A stretch of 64,000 nt of DNA from Streptomyces sp. NBC_00683 (GTDB lineage: Bacteria; Actinomycetota; Actinomycetes; Streptomycetales; Streptomycetaceae). This document shows, one piece after another, positions 1 through 7,805 of the stretch (the stretch's first letter is position 1; every line of letters begins with the position of its first letter). The stretch is from assembly GCF_036226745.1 (NCBI RefSeq), contig NZ_CP109013.1:992001-1056000 (forward strand). Reading direction: 5' to 3'. The position numbers and the translations under genes are program-made. The notes under the pieces were generated by a model. The model did not search any database. It had not been told where the DNA came from and was given only the letters and a program-made list of their open reading frames with translations.

Positions 1-264
1 CAGTCGCGCGGCTTCGGTGGGCGCGGACCGGGCGGCTCGATGAGCGTCGAGGGAGGTGACGCGCTGCAATTTCGTCCTGTTGGCGCCGTTGATGAACGTC
101 CAGGCCGCGTCGATAGCCGCACGGGGGCGCGGATCGTCGGGAACAGCCTGCTCGAAGACCGACAGGACGTCCTCTGCGTGCCGAACCACGTAGCGCGCCA
201 CGACGCGCAGTTCGTCCATCGTCAGATCGAAGTCTCCGGACACGGTGTGTGTGCTCTGCGCCAT
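1..264 (-). CDS. Putative immunity protein (Imm5-like), 3' part cut by window edge
   Basis: The minus strand is open from an ATG at 264 to the window edge and gives 88 residues with no stop. The segment 'FDLTMDELRVVARYVV' followed by 'AAIDAAWTFINGA' and 'SLDAHRAAR' is what I recall of the actinobacterial putative immunity family, often mislabelled as SbcC-like. Such proteins are thought to neutralise toxin domains, but no toxin gene is visible here because the gene's 3' end is outside the window. It is divergent from the MerR-type regulator at 353 with an 88-base gap. The family assignment is from memory; the coding status is well supported by codon bias. Confidence 0.6.
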   Translation of the reverse strand, partial: MAQSTHTVSGDFDLTMDELRVVARYVVRHAEDVLSVFEQAVPDDPRPRAAIDAAWTFINGANRTKLQRVTSLDAHRAARSAPTEAARL

Positions 265-352
265 GGTCTTGAATCGTATCCTTGAACGCCCGGTGGAGAC
301 TTTACGACGAAACCTCCGCTCACCTGCGTCAGAACCCTCAACCGGAGGTCAT

Positions 353-1066
353 ATGCGGCCTGTGGACCTGGCTCGTCGCCACGGCCTCTCCACGCAGGCG
401 GTCCGCAACTACGAGGCTGCCGGCATCATCCCGCCCGCCCACCGCAGCCGGACGGGGTACCGGGACTACACGGCCACTCATGCGGCCGGCCTCGCGGCCT
501 ACCTGGCGCTCGTCCCTGCCTTCGGCCACTCGACGAGCCGGCGCATCATGCATGCCGTCACCGGCGGCCAACTCGACGAAGCACTGGAGTACGTCGACGA
601 CGGGCACGCGCTCCTGGCTCGCGACCGCAACACGCTGCGAACCGTCGAAGCGGCACTCTCACATCTCGGAACCGCCGCCCCGGATACGGTGGCCGGCGCT
701 CGGGCGCCGTACAGCGTCGGTGAACTCGCCCGCCACCTCGAGCTCAACCCGGCCACCCTGCGCACCTGGGAACGGGCCGGAGTCCTCACCCCACGACGTG
801 ACCCGCGCAGCAGGCACCGCCAATACCTTGCGCAGGACGTGCGCGACGCCGAACTGGCGCACCTGCTGCGCCGGGGAGGCCGGCCCCTGGGCACCATCGC
901 CACCGTCCTCGGAGAACTCCGCAACGCCGGCAGCCTCGAAGCGCTGGCCAGGACCCTGGAAGGGTGGCGGCGCGACCTCACGTCCCGCGGAATGGCCCAG
1001 CTGTACGCCGCCGGTCAGCTCTCCACCTACCTGGACGCCCTGGACCGACCCACGAGAACCGGCTGA
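353..1066 (+). CDS. TioE-family double-MerR transcriptional regulator
   Basis: This 237-residue protein carries two MerR-type helix-turn-helix units. The first is at the extreme N-terminus (residues 1-40, 'LARRHGLSTQAVRNYEAAG'). The second is near residues 118-165 ('VGELARHLELNPATLRTWER'). The repeated arrangement is the hallmark of the TioE family found next to antibiotic and resistance genes in actinomycetes. The ATG at 353 is chosen because GGAGGT lies just upstream; a longer frame reaches back to 245 but lacks this. No effector-binding C-terminal domain is evident, so the ligand is unknown. The gene is divergent from the immunity-like gene and may control it from the shared 88-base gap. 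Confidence 0.85.
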   Translation: MRPVDLARRHGLSTQAVRNYEAAGIIPPAHRSRTGYRDYTATHAAGLAAYLALVPAFGHSTSRRIMHAVTGGQLDEALEYVDDGHALLARDRNTLRTVEAALSHLGTAAPDTVAGARAPYSVGELARHLELNPATLRTWERAGVLTPRRDPRSRHRQYLAQDVRDAELAHLLRRGGRPLGTIATVLGELRNAGSLEALARTLEGWRRDLTSRGMAQLYAAGQLSTYLDALDRPTRTG

Positions 1067-1157
1067 GACTCGAAGCAAGGCCCCACTGTCACCTCGTCGT
1101 GCGGTAGTCCCGCAGCCGTTCCGGACGTGGGATCGCCCTTCCCTTACTGCTTCCGCC

Positions 1158-1325
1158 CTCGGTGGCGAGCTGCCGCAGCTCGGGCAGTTCCTTGAGCGCG
1201 CCGCGGATGTCGCAGGCCCGGATGTGCGGGAATGATTTCGCGACCTTGTCGACGACGTGGGGCGGCGGTCCGAGGGCACGGCCGGTGTCACGCAGGGCGT
1301 GCCGGGCTCGGTAGGTCTCCGGCAT
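1158..1325 (-). pseudogene. Fragment of an error-prone DNA polymerase III alpha (DnaE2-type)
   Basis: On the minus strand a stretch of about 55 residues reads 'MPETYRARHALRDTG', then 'VAKSFPHIRACDIRGAL' and 'ELPELRQLA'. From memory this matches an internal segment of Streptomyces DnaE2-type polymerases, where it follows the catalytic region. Nothing of the flanking polymerase (more than 1,000 residues) is present, and the surrounding frame on both sides is unrelated. This is a decayed remnant or a fragment carried in by recombination. It lies opposite the untranslated lead of the DUF2267 gene. Confidence 0.7.
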
Positions 1326-1385
1326 CCCCTGAGCAGCACCCCGGCCGGAACGCGAACCATCGAAGAGAAGGACCACCTCACCGCC

Positions 1386-1807
1386 ATGCACGCCCAACTC
1401 CGGCCTGACCGGTCCACTCCTACCGTGACGTTCGACCGGATGCTGGAACGCGTCCGCTACGAGGGCGTCTACCCCGCCCGTGAACGCGCGGAAGAATCCG
1501 TGCGCACGGTCATGGCCGCACGCCGGCAGATCACCGGCGAGGAACGCGTCGGCCTCGCCCAGCGCCTGCCGCTCGAAGCGGCCCTCGCCCTGACATCCTC
1601 GACTCCCGACATCGAACAGCTCAGCGGCTGGGGTTTGCCGAAGACCTGGCCACACAAACCGGAGTCAGCCCGGCCGTTGCCCGCTGGAACACCGGCGCCG
1701 TGCTCGCTGGCCCCGACCTCCTCGCCCGCACCCTCCAGCGACTCCCCGACGGCTACGCACTCCTCTTCGGCCTGGCCCAACTGCGCCGGCATCAGCCCGC
1801 CGCCTGA
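1386..1807 (+). pseudogene. DUF2267 protein interrupted by a one-base frameshift
   Basis: The first part (ATG 1386, or GTG 1425) encodes 'FDRMLERVRYEGVYPARERA' and continues as a DUF2267 repeat to 'TSSTPDIEQLSGW'. After the four-G run at 1630-1633 the same family resumes one base earlier, with 'FAEDLATQTGVSPAVARWN', and ends 'LRRHQPAA' at the TGA at 1805-1807. Restoring one G would give a continuous protein of about 140 residues. It could be a true null allele, a sequencing error in a homopolymer or, less likely, a programmed slip. DUF2267 proteins are small stress-associated proteins of unknown biochemical role. Confidence 0.7.
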
Positions 1808-1832
1808 GTGGAACCGGCTGGGCGGACACGCG

Positions 1833-1868
1833 TCGGGGCCGGGACCGCAGATGCGGTCCCGGCCCCGA
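1833..1868. terminator. Bidirectional stem-loop terminator
   Basis: A perfect 16-base-pair inverted repeat with the four-base loop 'agat' lies between the converging DUF2267 and CsbD genes. It is GC-rich with no T-tract, as is common for Streptomyces terminators, and it could serve both strands. Confidence 0.75.
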
Positions 1869-1881
1869 CGCATACGCGAGG

Positions 1882-2055
1882 TCAGTGCTTGAAAGCGTCC
1901 TTGACCTTCTCCTTGGCCTCGCGAGCATCACCCTTGGCCTGCTCCGCGCGGCCCTCGGCGGTCAGCCGCTCATTGCCCGTCAGGCGCCCAGCGGTCTCCT
2001 TGAGCTTGCCCTTGGCCTGCTCGGCCTTTGCCTCGGTCTTCTGCTCACCAGACAC
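1882..2055 (-). CDS. CsbD-family stress protein
   Basis: A GTG start at 2055, preceded by AGGGAG at good spacing, gives a 57-residue protein rich in Lys, Glu, Ala and Gly. The core 'EQAKGKLKETAGRLTGNERL' is the CsbD signature: a hydrophilic four-helix-bundle-like protein induced by general stress (sigma-B regulon in Bacillus). It has no membrane segment or signal. It terminates at the stem-loop shared with DUF2267. Molecular function is unknown for the family. Confidence 0.85.
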   Translation of the reverse strand: MSGEQKTEAKAEQAKGKLKETAGRLTGNERLTAEGRAEQAKGDAREAKEKVKDAFKH

Positions 2056-2513
2056 AGCTGATCACTCCCTGTTCGATGGAAAAGGTCTTACAGAACCCCG
2101 TATGACCGGCGAGCGCCCGCCCAAACAGACGGGCGGCATCGCCCCAGTCGCAGCCGTACCCCACCCGGGACTACTGCCTCCCTTCAAAGGCACTATCTGC
2201 CCAGGGCCATACAGGGCTGATGCTGAGCACGGGATCACGTCAGGCCGGTGCCGTCAGGACGAGGTCCGCCTGGGAAAACCACGGCGGCGAGGGCGGGCCG
2301 CACCCCCGACAAACTCGCCTTCACCGCCTGGCCGCCGTCGACAGGAACACGCTCGCCATGGCCCCGCACCTGCTGTACGAGACCCTCGGCCCCACCCTCC
2401 CCGACGGGGCCCGCGCGGGCGCTGTGGGCACTCGCGCAGCGCATCGCCAAGGACCACCCCGCCGCCGTGCGCCGAGCAGGACACACAAGCGCCGACGCCC
2501 TCGCTACCGGGAA
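2056..2513. other. Gap without a convincing gene
   Basis: About 460 bases between csbD and the desaturase. Two overlapping plus frames read 'LLYETLGPTLPDGARA' and then, one frame over, 'ALWALAQRIAKDHPAAVRRA'. Together these resemble the tail of a helical protein broken by a small deletion, but I do not recognise the family. No start with a ribosome-binding site is seen. Confidence 0.35.
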
Positions 2514-3632
2514 TCAGGCCGCGACGAGGTCCTGCTCGCGGTCCGGCGTCTTGACCTTGGGCTTCTTGTTCGGCAGTGAGAGCCGGAAGACCTTGTGCCA
2601 CGCGGAGAACACCTGCTTGGGCAGCGGCCCGGTGACGTACTCAAGCTCGTACTTCTCGAACAGCGCGCGCACCTTCACCGCGACCTCGGCGTACCGGTTG
2701 CTCGGCAGGTCCGGGAACAGGTGGTGCTCGATCTGGTGCGACAGGTTGCCGGTCATGAAGTGCATGGCCCTGCTGCCGCTGATGTTCGCCGAGCCCATCA
2801 TCTGGCGCAGGTACCACTGGCCGCGCGTCTCGCCCCTGATCGACCGGCGCTCGAAGACCTGCACGCCCTCGGGGAAGTGCCCGCACATGATCACCGAGTG
2901 GGTCCAGATGTTGCGGACCAGGTTCGCGGTGAACGTGGCGGCGAGCGTGGTGAGGAACGACGGGCCCGACAGCAGCGGGTGGATCACGTAGTCCTTGAGC
3001 ACCTGCTTGCGGATCTTGCGGCCCACGGCCTTGGCCCGCGCGCGGAACTCCGGGTTCTTGCGGCGGCGCTTGCTGAGGTTCTTGCCGAGCTCCAGGTCGT
3101 ACGCCGCGATGCCGTACTCGAAGAAGCAGGCGTTGATGAAGTTCCACAGGGGCTGGCCGAGGTGGAACGGGTGCCACCTCTGGTCCTCGTCGACGCGCAT
3201 GATGCCGTAGCCGAGGTCGTTGTCCTTGCCGATCACGTTGGTGTACGTGTGGTGCAGCTCGTTGTGCGAGTGCTTCCACTGCTCGGACGGCGAGACGTGA
3301 TCCCACTCCCAGGTGGTGGAGTGGATCTTCGGGTCCCGCATCCAGTCCCACTGGCCGTGCAGGATGTTGTGACCGATCTCCATGTTGTCCATGATCTTCG
3401 CCACGGACAGCCCGGCGGTGCCGATCAGCCACGCGGGCGGGAAGAACGAGAACAGCAGCACCCCTCTGCTGACCAGCTCGAGCCTGCGCTGCGCCGAGAT
3501 GACCTTGCGGATGTAGGCGGCGTCCTTCTCGCCGCGGTCGGCGATCACCTCGTCGCGGATCGCGTCCAGCTCGCGGCCGAGCTCCTCGATCTGCTCCGCG
3601 GTCAGGTGGGCGGTGGGGTCGATGGCGGTCAA
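2514..3632 (-). CDS. Membrane fatty-acyl desaturase
   Basis: This 372-residue integral membrane di-iron enzyme would insert a double bond in acyl chains using O2 and electrons from a reductase. The three histidine boxes are present: 'GHNILHGQW' near residue 87, 'HSHNELHH' at 121-128 and 'HQIEHHLFP' from 299. Hydrophobic stretches near 55-80 and 215-235 fit the membrane domain. The start is a TTG at 3632 with TAGGAG upstream; that site overlaps the TAG stop of the reductase gene at 3640, so the two are translationally coupled. The pair resembles mycobacterial DesA3 with its oxidoreductase Rv3230c. Substrate position is not deducible. Confidence 0.93.
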   Translation of the reverse strand: MTAIDPTAHLTAEQIEELGRELDAIRDEVIADRGEKDAAYIRKVISAQRRLELVSRGVLLFSFFPPAWLIGTAGLSVAKIMDNMEIGHNILHGQWDWMRDPKIHSTTWEWDHVSPSEQWKHSHNELHHTYTNVIGKDNDLGYGIMRVDEDQRWHPFHLGQPLWNFINACFFEYGIAAYDLELGKNLSKRRRKNPEFRARAKAVGRKIRKQVLKDYVIHPLLSGPSFLTTLAATFTANLVRNIWTHSVIMCGHFPEGVQVFERRSIRGETRGQWYLRQMMGSANISGSRAMHFMTGNLSHQIEHHLFPDLPSNRYAEVAVKVRALFEKYELEYVTGPLPKQVFSAWHKVFRLSLPNKKPKVKTPDREQDLVAA

Positions 3633-3639
3633 GGTGCTC

Positions 3640-4692
3640 CTACCGTTCGATGTCGCAGGGGCCCGCCGCGGCGGACACGCAGGTCTGGATGAGGACGCCC
3701 GGCTCGGCCTCGGTGATCTCACCGGTGCGCAGGTCGCGGACGGCGCCCGACTTGAGCGGCGTGATGCAGCCGAAGCAGATGCCCATGCGGCACCCGGAGG
3801 GCATGAGCACGCCGGCCTCCTCGCCGATGTCCAGCAGCGGCGTGGCGCCGTCCGCGTCGACGGTCTTGCCGGTGGCGCTGAACGTGACCTCGCCGCCGTC
3901 GCCGGCGACGACGATGCCGGGGCGGAAGCGTTCGGTGTGCAGGCGCTCCTGTACGGCGTGCTCCGTCCAGTGCTCTTCGGCGGCGTCGAGCAGGCCCGCG
4001 GGCCCGCAGGCCCAGGTCTCGCGCTCGGCCCAGTCGGGCACGAGTTCGTCGAGACGGGCGATGTCGAGCATGCCGTCCGTGTCGGTGTGCACCTCGGCGA
4101 GCCGCAGCTTCTTGTCCGCGACCAGGTCGTGCAGTTCGTTGCGGAAGATCACGTCTTGCGGCTGTGGCGCGCAGTGGACCATGGCGACGTCGTCGAACTC
4201 GGTGTCGCGCAGCATGCCCATCACGGGCGTGATGCCGCTGCCGGCCGTCAGGTAGAGCACCTTGGCGGGCTTGGCCTGCGGCAGCACGAAGTCACCGGTC
4301 GGCTGGTCGAGCTGGATCAGCGTGCCCGGTTTCGCCCTGCGGACCAGGTGGTTGCTGACCTTGCCGTCCGGGATCGCCTTCACGGTGATCGTGACGCGGC
4401 CGTCCTGGCGGTTGGTCGGCGAGGTGATGGAGTAGGCACGCCACAGGCGCACCCCGTCGACGTCGACCCCGATCCGCACGTACTGACCGGCTGTGTGGCC
4501 GCGCCAGCCCCGTCCCGGCCTGATCACGATGGTCGCGGCGTCACCCGTCTCGGGGTGCACGGCCTCGATGCGCCCCCGCAGGTCAGCGCCCGCCCGCAGC
4601 GGGCTGACCAGGTCGAGGTAGTCCGACGGCAGCAGCGGCGTCGTGACCATCTCCAGCAGTTTCCACGCCCTGCTGTGCAGGGCCGCACTCAT
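3640..4692 (-). CDS. Ferredoxin reductase-like electron donor (FAD, NAD(P)H, [2Fe-2S])
   Basis: This 350-residue electron-transfer protein is built like phthalate-dioxygenase-type reductases. The FAD motif 'RAYS' is at 85-88, a nucleotide-binding 'LTAGSGITPVMG' follows, and a C-terminal plant-type [2Fe-2S] domain has Cys 301, 306, 309 and 338. It most likely passes electrons from NAD(P)H to the adjacent desaturase, whose start codon follows eight bases after this stop. ATG 4692 is preferred over ATG 4695 because GGAG sits five bases upstream. The gene is divergent from the PucR-type regulator at 4783, a likely controller. Confidence 0.93.
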   Translation of the reverse strand: MSAALHSRAWKLLEMVTTPLLPSDYLDLVSPLRAGADLRGRIEAVHPETGDAATIVIRPGRGWRGHTAGQYVRIGVDVDGVRLWRAYSITSPTNRQDGRVTITVKAIPDGKVSNHLVRRAKPGTLIQLDQPTGDFVLPQAKPAKVLYLTAGSGITPVMGMLRDTEFDDVAMVHCAPQPQDVIFRNELHDLVADKKLRLAEVHTDTDGMLDIARLDELVPDWAERETWACGPAGLLDAAEEHWTEHAVQERLHTERFRPGIVVAGDGGEVTFSATGKTVDADGATPLLDIGEEAGVLMPSGCRMGICFGCITPLKSGAVRDLRTGEITEAEPGVLIQTCVSAAAGPCDIER

Positions 4693-4782
4693 CATGACTC
4701 CAGCTTGCTGTGTCCCTGGGCGTAAAGTCCTGACCACAGGACGTAAATCTGATCGGCTGAATTGTTCGCAGGGAATAAAAAC

Positions 4783-5922
4783 GTGAGCCATGCAATCCGG
4801 AGGGCCAGCGAACTGGCCCTGGACGAGACGACGGTCACCGCGCTTCGGGCCGCGCTGAAGACCACCGCCGACGAGGTCGTCCAGGCGATCATCGACGAGG
4901 TCCCTCCCTACGCCAACGCCCTTTCTGGCCGCATGGGCGCCACCATCCGCCGAGCCGTCCGCACCGCCCTGGGGCACTACCTGGACCTCGCGAGCGGGAA
5001 CGCCACGGGCGGCGACGGCGGTGACGCAGCCTACGAGCTGGGCCGCGGCGAGGTGCGCGACGGCCGTTCGATGGATGCCCTGCTCAGCGCATACCGCGTC
5101 GGCGCCCGCGTGGCCTGGCGATGCCTGGCAGCGGGCGCCGTACCCGCAGGTCTGCCCGCCGCCGAGGTCGCCAAGTTCGCCGAGCTGACCTTCGCCTATA
5201 TCGACGAGCTCTCCGCCGCGAGCGCCGCGGGCCACGCCGACGAACTGGCCGCCCGGGGCAGGGCCCACGAGCGCCACCTGGAACACCTGGCCCGCGACCT
5301 GCTCGCCGGCGCGAGCCCGGACGTGCTGCTGGCCTCTGTTCAACGGGCCGGGTGGCAGCCTCCGGTCTCGCTGACCGCGGTCCTGCTGCCCGCCGCCCAG
5401 GCCCGGCCCGCCTACCGCGCGCTCGACCCGAGCACCCTCGTCCTCGACGATCTGCCGGACTCCACCGGTGTGCTGCTCGTCCCCGATGCCGACCGATCAC
5501 ACCTCTTGCGGCAGCTGACCGACCGCACCGCCGTGGTCGGCCCGGCCCGGACTTGGACTCGTGCGTCCGCCTCGTACGCACGAGCCGTACGCGCGCGCTC
5601 CCTCTCCTCCGATATTCGCGACACCGAGGACCACCTGCCCGAGCTGGTGCTGAGCGCCGACGTGGACGCGTTTGCAGACCTGCGTACCCGAGCCCTCGCA
5701 CCGCTGCGGACCTTGCCTGTCGCCACCGCGCGGCGGCTGGAGGAGACGTTGCGGGCGTGGCTGCTGCACCAGGGCAGGCGGGACGAGGTGGCGGCGGCGT
5801 TGTTCGTCCATCCCCAGACAGTCCGGTACCGGATGTCGCAGCTGCGGGAGCTGTTCCCGGATCTCGCATCGCCACACCGGGTCCTTGAACTGACGCTGGC
5901 GGTCGGTCTTCGGGTCAGCTGA
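4783..5922 (+). CDS. PucR/CdaR-type transcriptional regulator
   Basis: This 379-residue regulator has an N-terminal helical sensor resembling the RsbRD N-terminal domain (about residues 1-170). A middle region follows, then a C-terminal PucR helix-turn-helix in the last 60 residues ('DEVAAALFVHPQTVRYRMSQ'). GTG 4783 is chosen because AGGGA lies eight bases upstream; an upstream TTG at 4762 is possible. It faces away from the reductase-desaturase pair across 90 bases. From memory, PucR-type genes are often divergent from desaturase operons in Streptomyces, so control of membrane lipid unsaturation is the likeliest role. The effector is unknown. Confidence 0.88.
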   Translation: MSHAIRRASELALDETTVTALRAALKTTADEVVQAIIDEVPPYANALSGRMGATIRRAVRTALGHYLDLASGNATGGDGGDAAYELGRGEVRDGRSMDALLSAYRVGARVAWRCLAAGAVPAGLPAAEVAKFAELTFAYIDELSAASAAGHADELAARGRAHERHLEHLARDLLAGASPDVLLASVQRAGWQPPVSLTAVLLPAAQARPAYRALDPSTLVLDDLPDSTGVLLVPDADRSHLLRQLTDRTAVVGPARTWTRASASYARAVRARSLSSDIRDTEDHLPELVLSADVDAFADLRTRALAPLRTLPVATARRLEETLRAWLLHQGRRDEVAAALFVHPQTVRYRMSQLRELFPDLASPHRVLELTLAVGLRVS

Positions 5923-6336
5923 GGCGTAATTCGACCGTCCACGACCGCGTCCGCGAGCGGTCCAGGAATCGTGCCTCGTTCTCGGAGCCATCAGCTCCAT
6001 CAGCTGGCTCATGCGGCCCGGGGAAGAGCGGTATTAGCCAGCTGAGACCGGGGTTGATATGAAGACCAGACAATGCCTCGGGAAGCCCGTCGGGGGCGCT
6101 GCCCTGGCACGAGCTGACCCACGGGCGCGCGGCGGGCTGCAGCTGGGTGACCGGCGGGGCGGCCAGGTCGGGTCACCGGGCGGGGGCCGGGCCGCTCGCG
6201 CCGGTGGCACCGTGGTTCTGCGGCGGCCCCGCGCCTCCCTTCCGACAGGCCAACCGGACGACCGACCGGGCCGGCCTGGCACACCGCGCGAGGGATGATG
6301 GGGATGGAATGACGGAATATGAGGTCAGGAGCTTCC
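5923..6336. other. Gap of about 410 bases, nothing recognised
   Basis: No frame has both codon bias and a plausible start. The 3' end holds the ribosome-binding site of the thioredoxin-like gene (AGGAG at 6326-6330). Confidence 0.5.
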
Positions 6337-6675
6337 ATGGCGAAGTGGGTTCACCGACCCCGTGAGGACGCGGAGTTCAACTTCATCCTCGGGATGAGCA
6401 GAGTTCCGGTCCTCGCGTACTTCACCGGGACATGGCCCAAGGCAATCGAGCCCTGCCGGGTGATGGACCTCGTCGTGGGTGGCATCGCCGACGACTACAT
6501 GGGCCGCTTGACGGCCGTCCGCGCCGACATCACACGTTGTCCGGCCGCAACCGAGCGATACGGGATCACCGGAGCTCCGTCCTACGTCCTCCTGAAGGAG
6601 GGAGAGGCGGTGGCGCACGGCACGGGGCCTGTGACCATCGCCGAGGTACGGAAGTTCCTGGACGGCCACCTCTGA
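6337..6675 (+). CDS. Thioredoxin-fold protein lacking the CxxC active site
   Basis: This 112-residue protein has a thioredoxin-like outline: a beta-strand 'VPVLAYFTGTW', the active-site helix, and the cis-proline loop 'GITGAPSYVLLKEGE' at 76-90. The usual WCGPC is replaced by 'GTWPKAIEPC' (31-40), so only one cysteine (C40) remains there. It cannot perform normal dithiol-disulfide exchange. It may bind thiols or peptides, or act as a monothiol scaffold. The start is ATG 6337 with AGGAG upstream. It stands alone between two gaps. Confidence 0.7.
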   Translation: MAKWVHRPREDAEFNFILGMSRVPVLAYFTGTWPKAIEPCRVMDLVVGGIADDYMGRLTAVRADITRCPAATERYGITGAPSYVLLKEGEAVAHGTGPVTIAEVRKFLDGHL

Positions 6676-6787
6676 GCGGCCCGCTGCGGGCGTGGCCCCG
6701 ACGCCGGATCACCTGCCCATCGGCGTCCAGCTCGAAGTACGGCGACACGGGTGTGGTTCCTCCCGTGCCGCGCGCGCCCTCGTGACG

Positions 6788-7420
6788 TCAGGCGGCTCGC
6801 TTGACGTGGCGGACCAGCCACATCAGCAGGGCGTCCAGATCGGCGGCGGCCGAGAGCACCCGGTCGACTGCCTCGGGGGTGTGCAGCCACTCCTCGCAGC
6901 CGAGGGAACGGGAGGCGATCAGCGAACGGTGGCGCAGCAGGTTCGTACGGGAGTGGTTCGTCGGGTAGCCGCGTGGGGGGCGTTTCATCACGTCCCCGGA
7001 GATGTCGTAGCCCTTCTGCCGCACGTCCTCGACGATGGCGGACAGTTCGTGGCCGCTCCCCTCGGAGGCCACGGCTTTGCGGAACGTGTCCACCTGGCCG
7101 GGATCGGGGTACCACCAGGCGCCCTGGATCCGTAGGCCGTCCAGGTCGAACCGGATACCGATCTCGATCTTGCGGCCGAGCCGGATCACCGCGCTCTGGT
7201 GCTGCCACCACCAGGAGTCGGTGCGGTAGTGCCAGACGGAGAAGTCCTCGTATCGGGGGTCGGCGTCCGCGACATCGTTGAGCAGGGCGATCATCGGCTG
7301 CCGGACCAGGCGTTCGCGGTCCGCGCGATGGAGCTCGCGGGTCGCGCGGGTCGGTTCGCCTTGGAGCTGCCACAACACGTCCATGGCCTGCTCCGGCCAG
7401 CCGGTGAACTGTCCGCACAT
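6788..7420 (-). CDS. DUF2461 family protein
   Basis: This 210-residue soluble protein reads 'FTGWPEQAMDVLWQLQGEPT' at the N-terminus, followed by 'SVWHYRTDSWWWQHQ' and 'ISGDVMKRPPRGYP'. That order matches the DUF2461/TIGR02453 family of about 210-230 residues, which has no established function. No signal peptide or membrane segment is seen. The ATG at 7420 lacks a strong ribosome-binding site; no better internal start is evident. It appears monocistronic. Confidence 0.75.
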   Translation of the reverse strand: MCGQFTGWPEQAMDVLWQLQGEPTRATRELHRADRERLVRQPMIALLNDVADADPRYEDFSVWHYRTDSWWWQHQSAVIRLGRKIEIGIRFDLDGLRIQGAWWYPDPGQVDTFRKAVASEGSGHELSAIVEDVRQKGYDISGDVMKRPPRGYPTNHSRTNLLRHRSLIASRSLGCEEWLHTPEAVDRVLSAAADLDALLMWLVRHVKRAA

Positions 7421-7599
7421 GCGGGCAGGTTAGCTCACCCATGCTCAGCGCGCGGAGAGTGAGACGGGTGGGGAGGCGTGGCCCCGGACAAGGGGGAGGT
7501 GCCGCGGCAGGGTTCGTCGGCCAGTCGGGAGTGCACTCGATCGAGAAGGCTTCGTGGGATTGTGCCTGTTCCCTAGGGGCGGTGACCTCACCAGCCCGG

Positions 7600-7636
7600 G
7601 CTCAGAGCGCGAGTTCGATTCTCGTCACCCGCTCCA
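7600..7636 (+). other. 3' end of a tRNA-Gly gene: probable attachment-site scar
   Basis: The 37 bases hold a perfect T-arm (stem GCGAG/CTCGT around TTCGATT), the 3' acceptor strand CACCCGC and TCCA. The 5' half, with D-arm, anticodon arm and pairing GCGGGTG strand, is absent. From memory the sequence matches the 3' part of Streptomyces tRNA-Gly with CCC anticodon. A tRNA 3' end without its gene is the usual footprint of site-specific integration of an element at a tRNA. The remnant is immediately followed by transposase debris. Confidence 0.7.
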
Positions 7637-7761
7637 TGGAACACTTCGGCTCGTGGAAAGGCTCCCACAACCGCCTGCGGAAGTGGGCTGCCGACGGAAC
7701 CACCGCCACCATCTACCTCGCCGGACTTCACCTCGCCGCCATCTTCATCCGGTCAGCACGA
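7636..7761 (+). pseudogene. Internally deleted IS5-family transposase remnant
   Basis: The frame reads 'HFGSWKGSHNRLRKWAADGT' and passes directly into 'TATIYLAGLHLAAIFIRSAR'. In intact IS5-type transposases known from Streptomyces the first segment is N-terminal and the second is the extreme C-terminus, about 200 residues apart, so the whole catalytic core is deleted in frame. The normal stop after the final SAR is also altered. It abuts the tRNA scar. Confidence 0.75.
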
Positions 7762-7805
7762 TGGTCCGGAACGGGCGCCCGTGATGCGCAGTCGCAGCGT
7801 CCTAC

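Noticed and set aside
2220..2579. Plus frames before the desaturase
   Set aside because: A short helical stretch looks protein-like only when two frames are joined. No family or start is identifiable, so it is listed as a gap only.
2595..3692. Long plus frame opposite the desaturase
   Set aside because: The product is a repetitive shadow translation. The minus strand carries all three histidine boxes.
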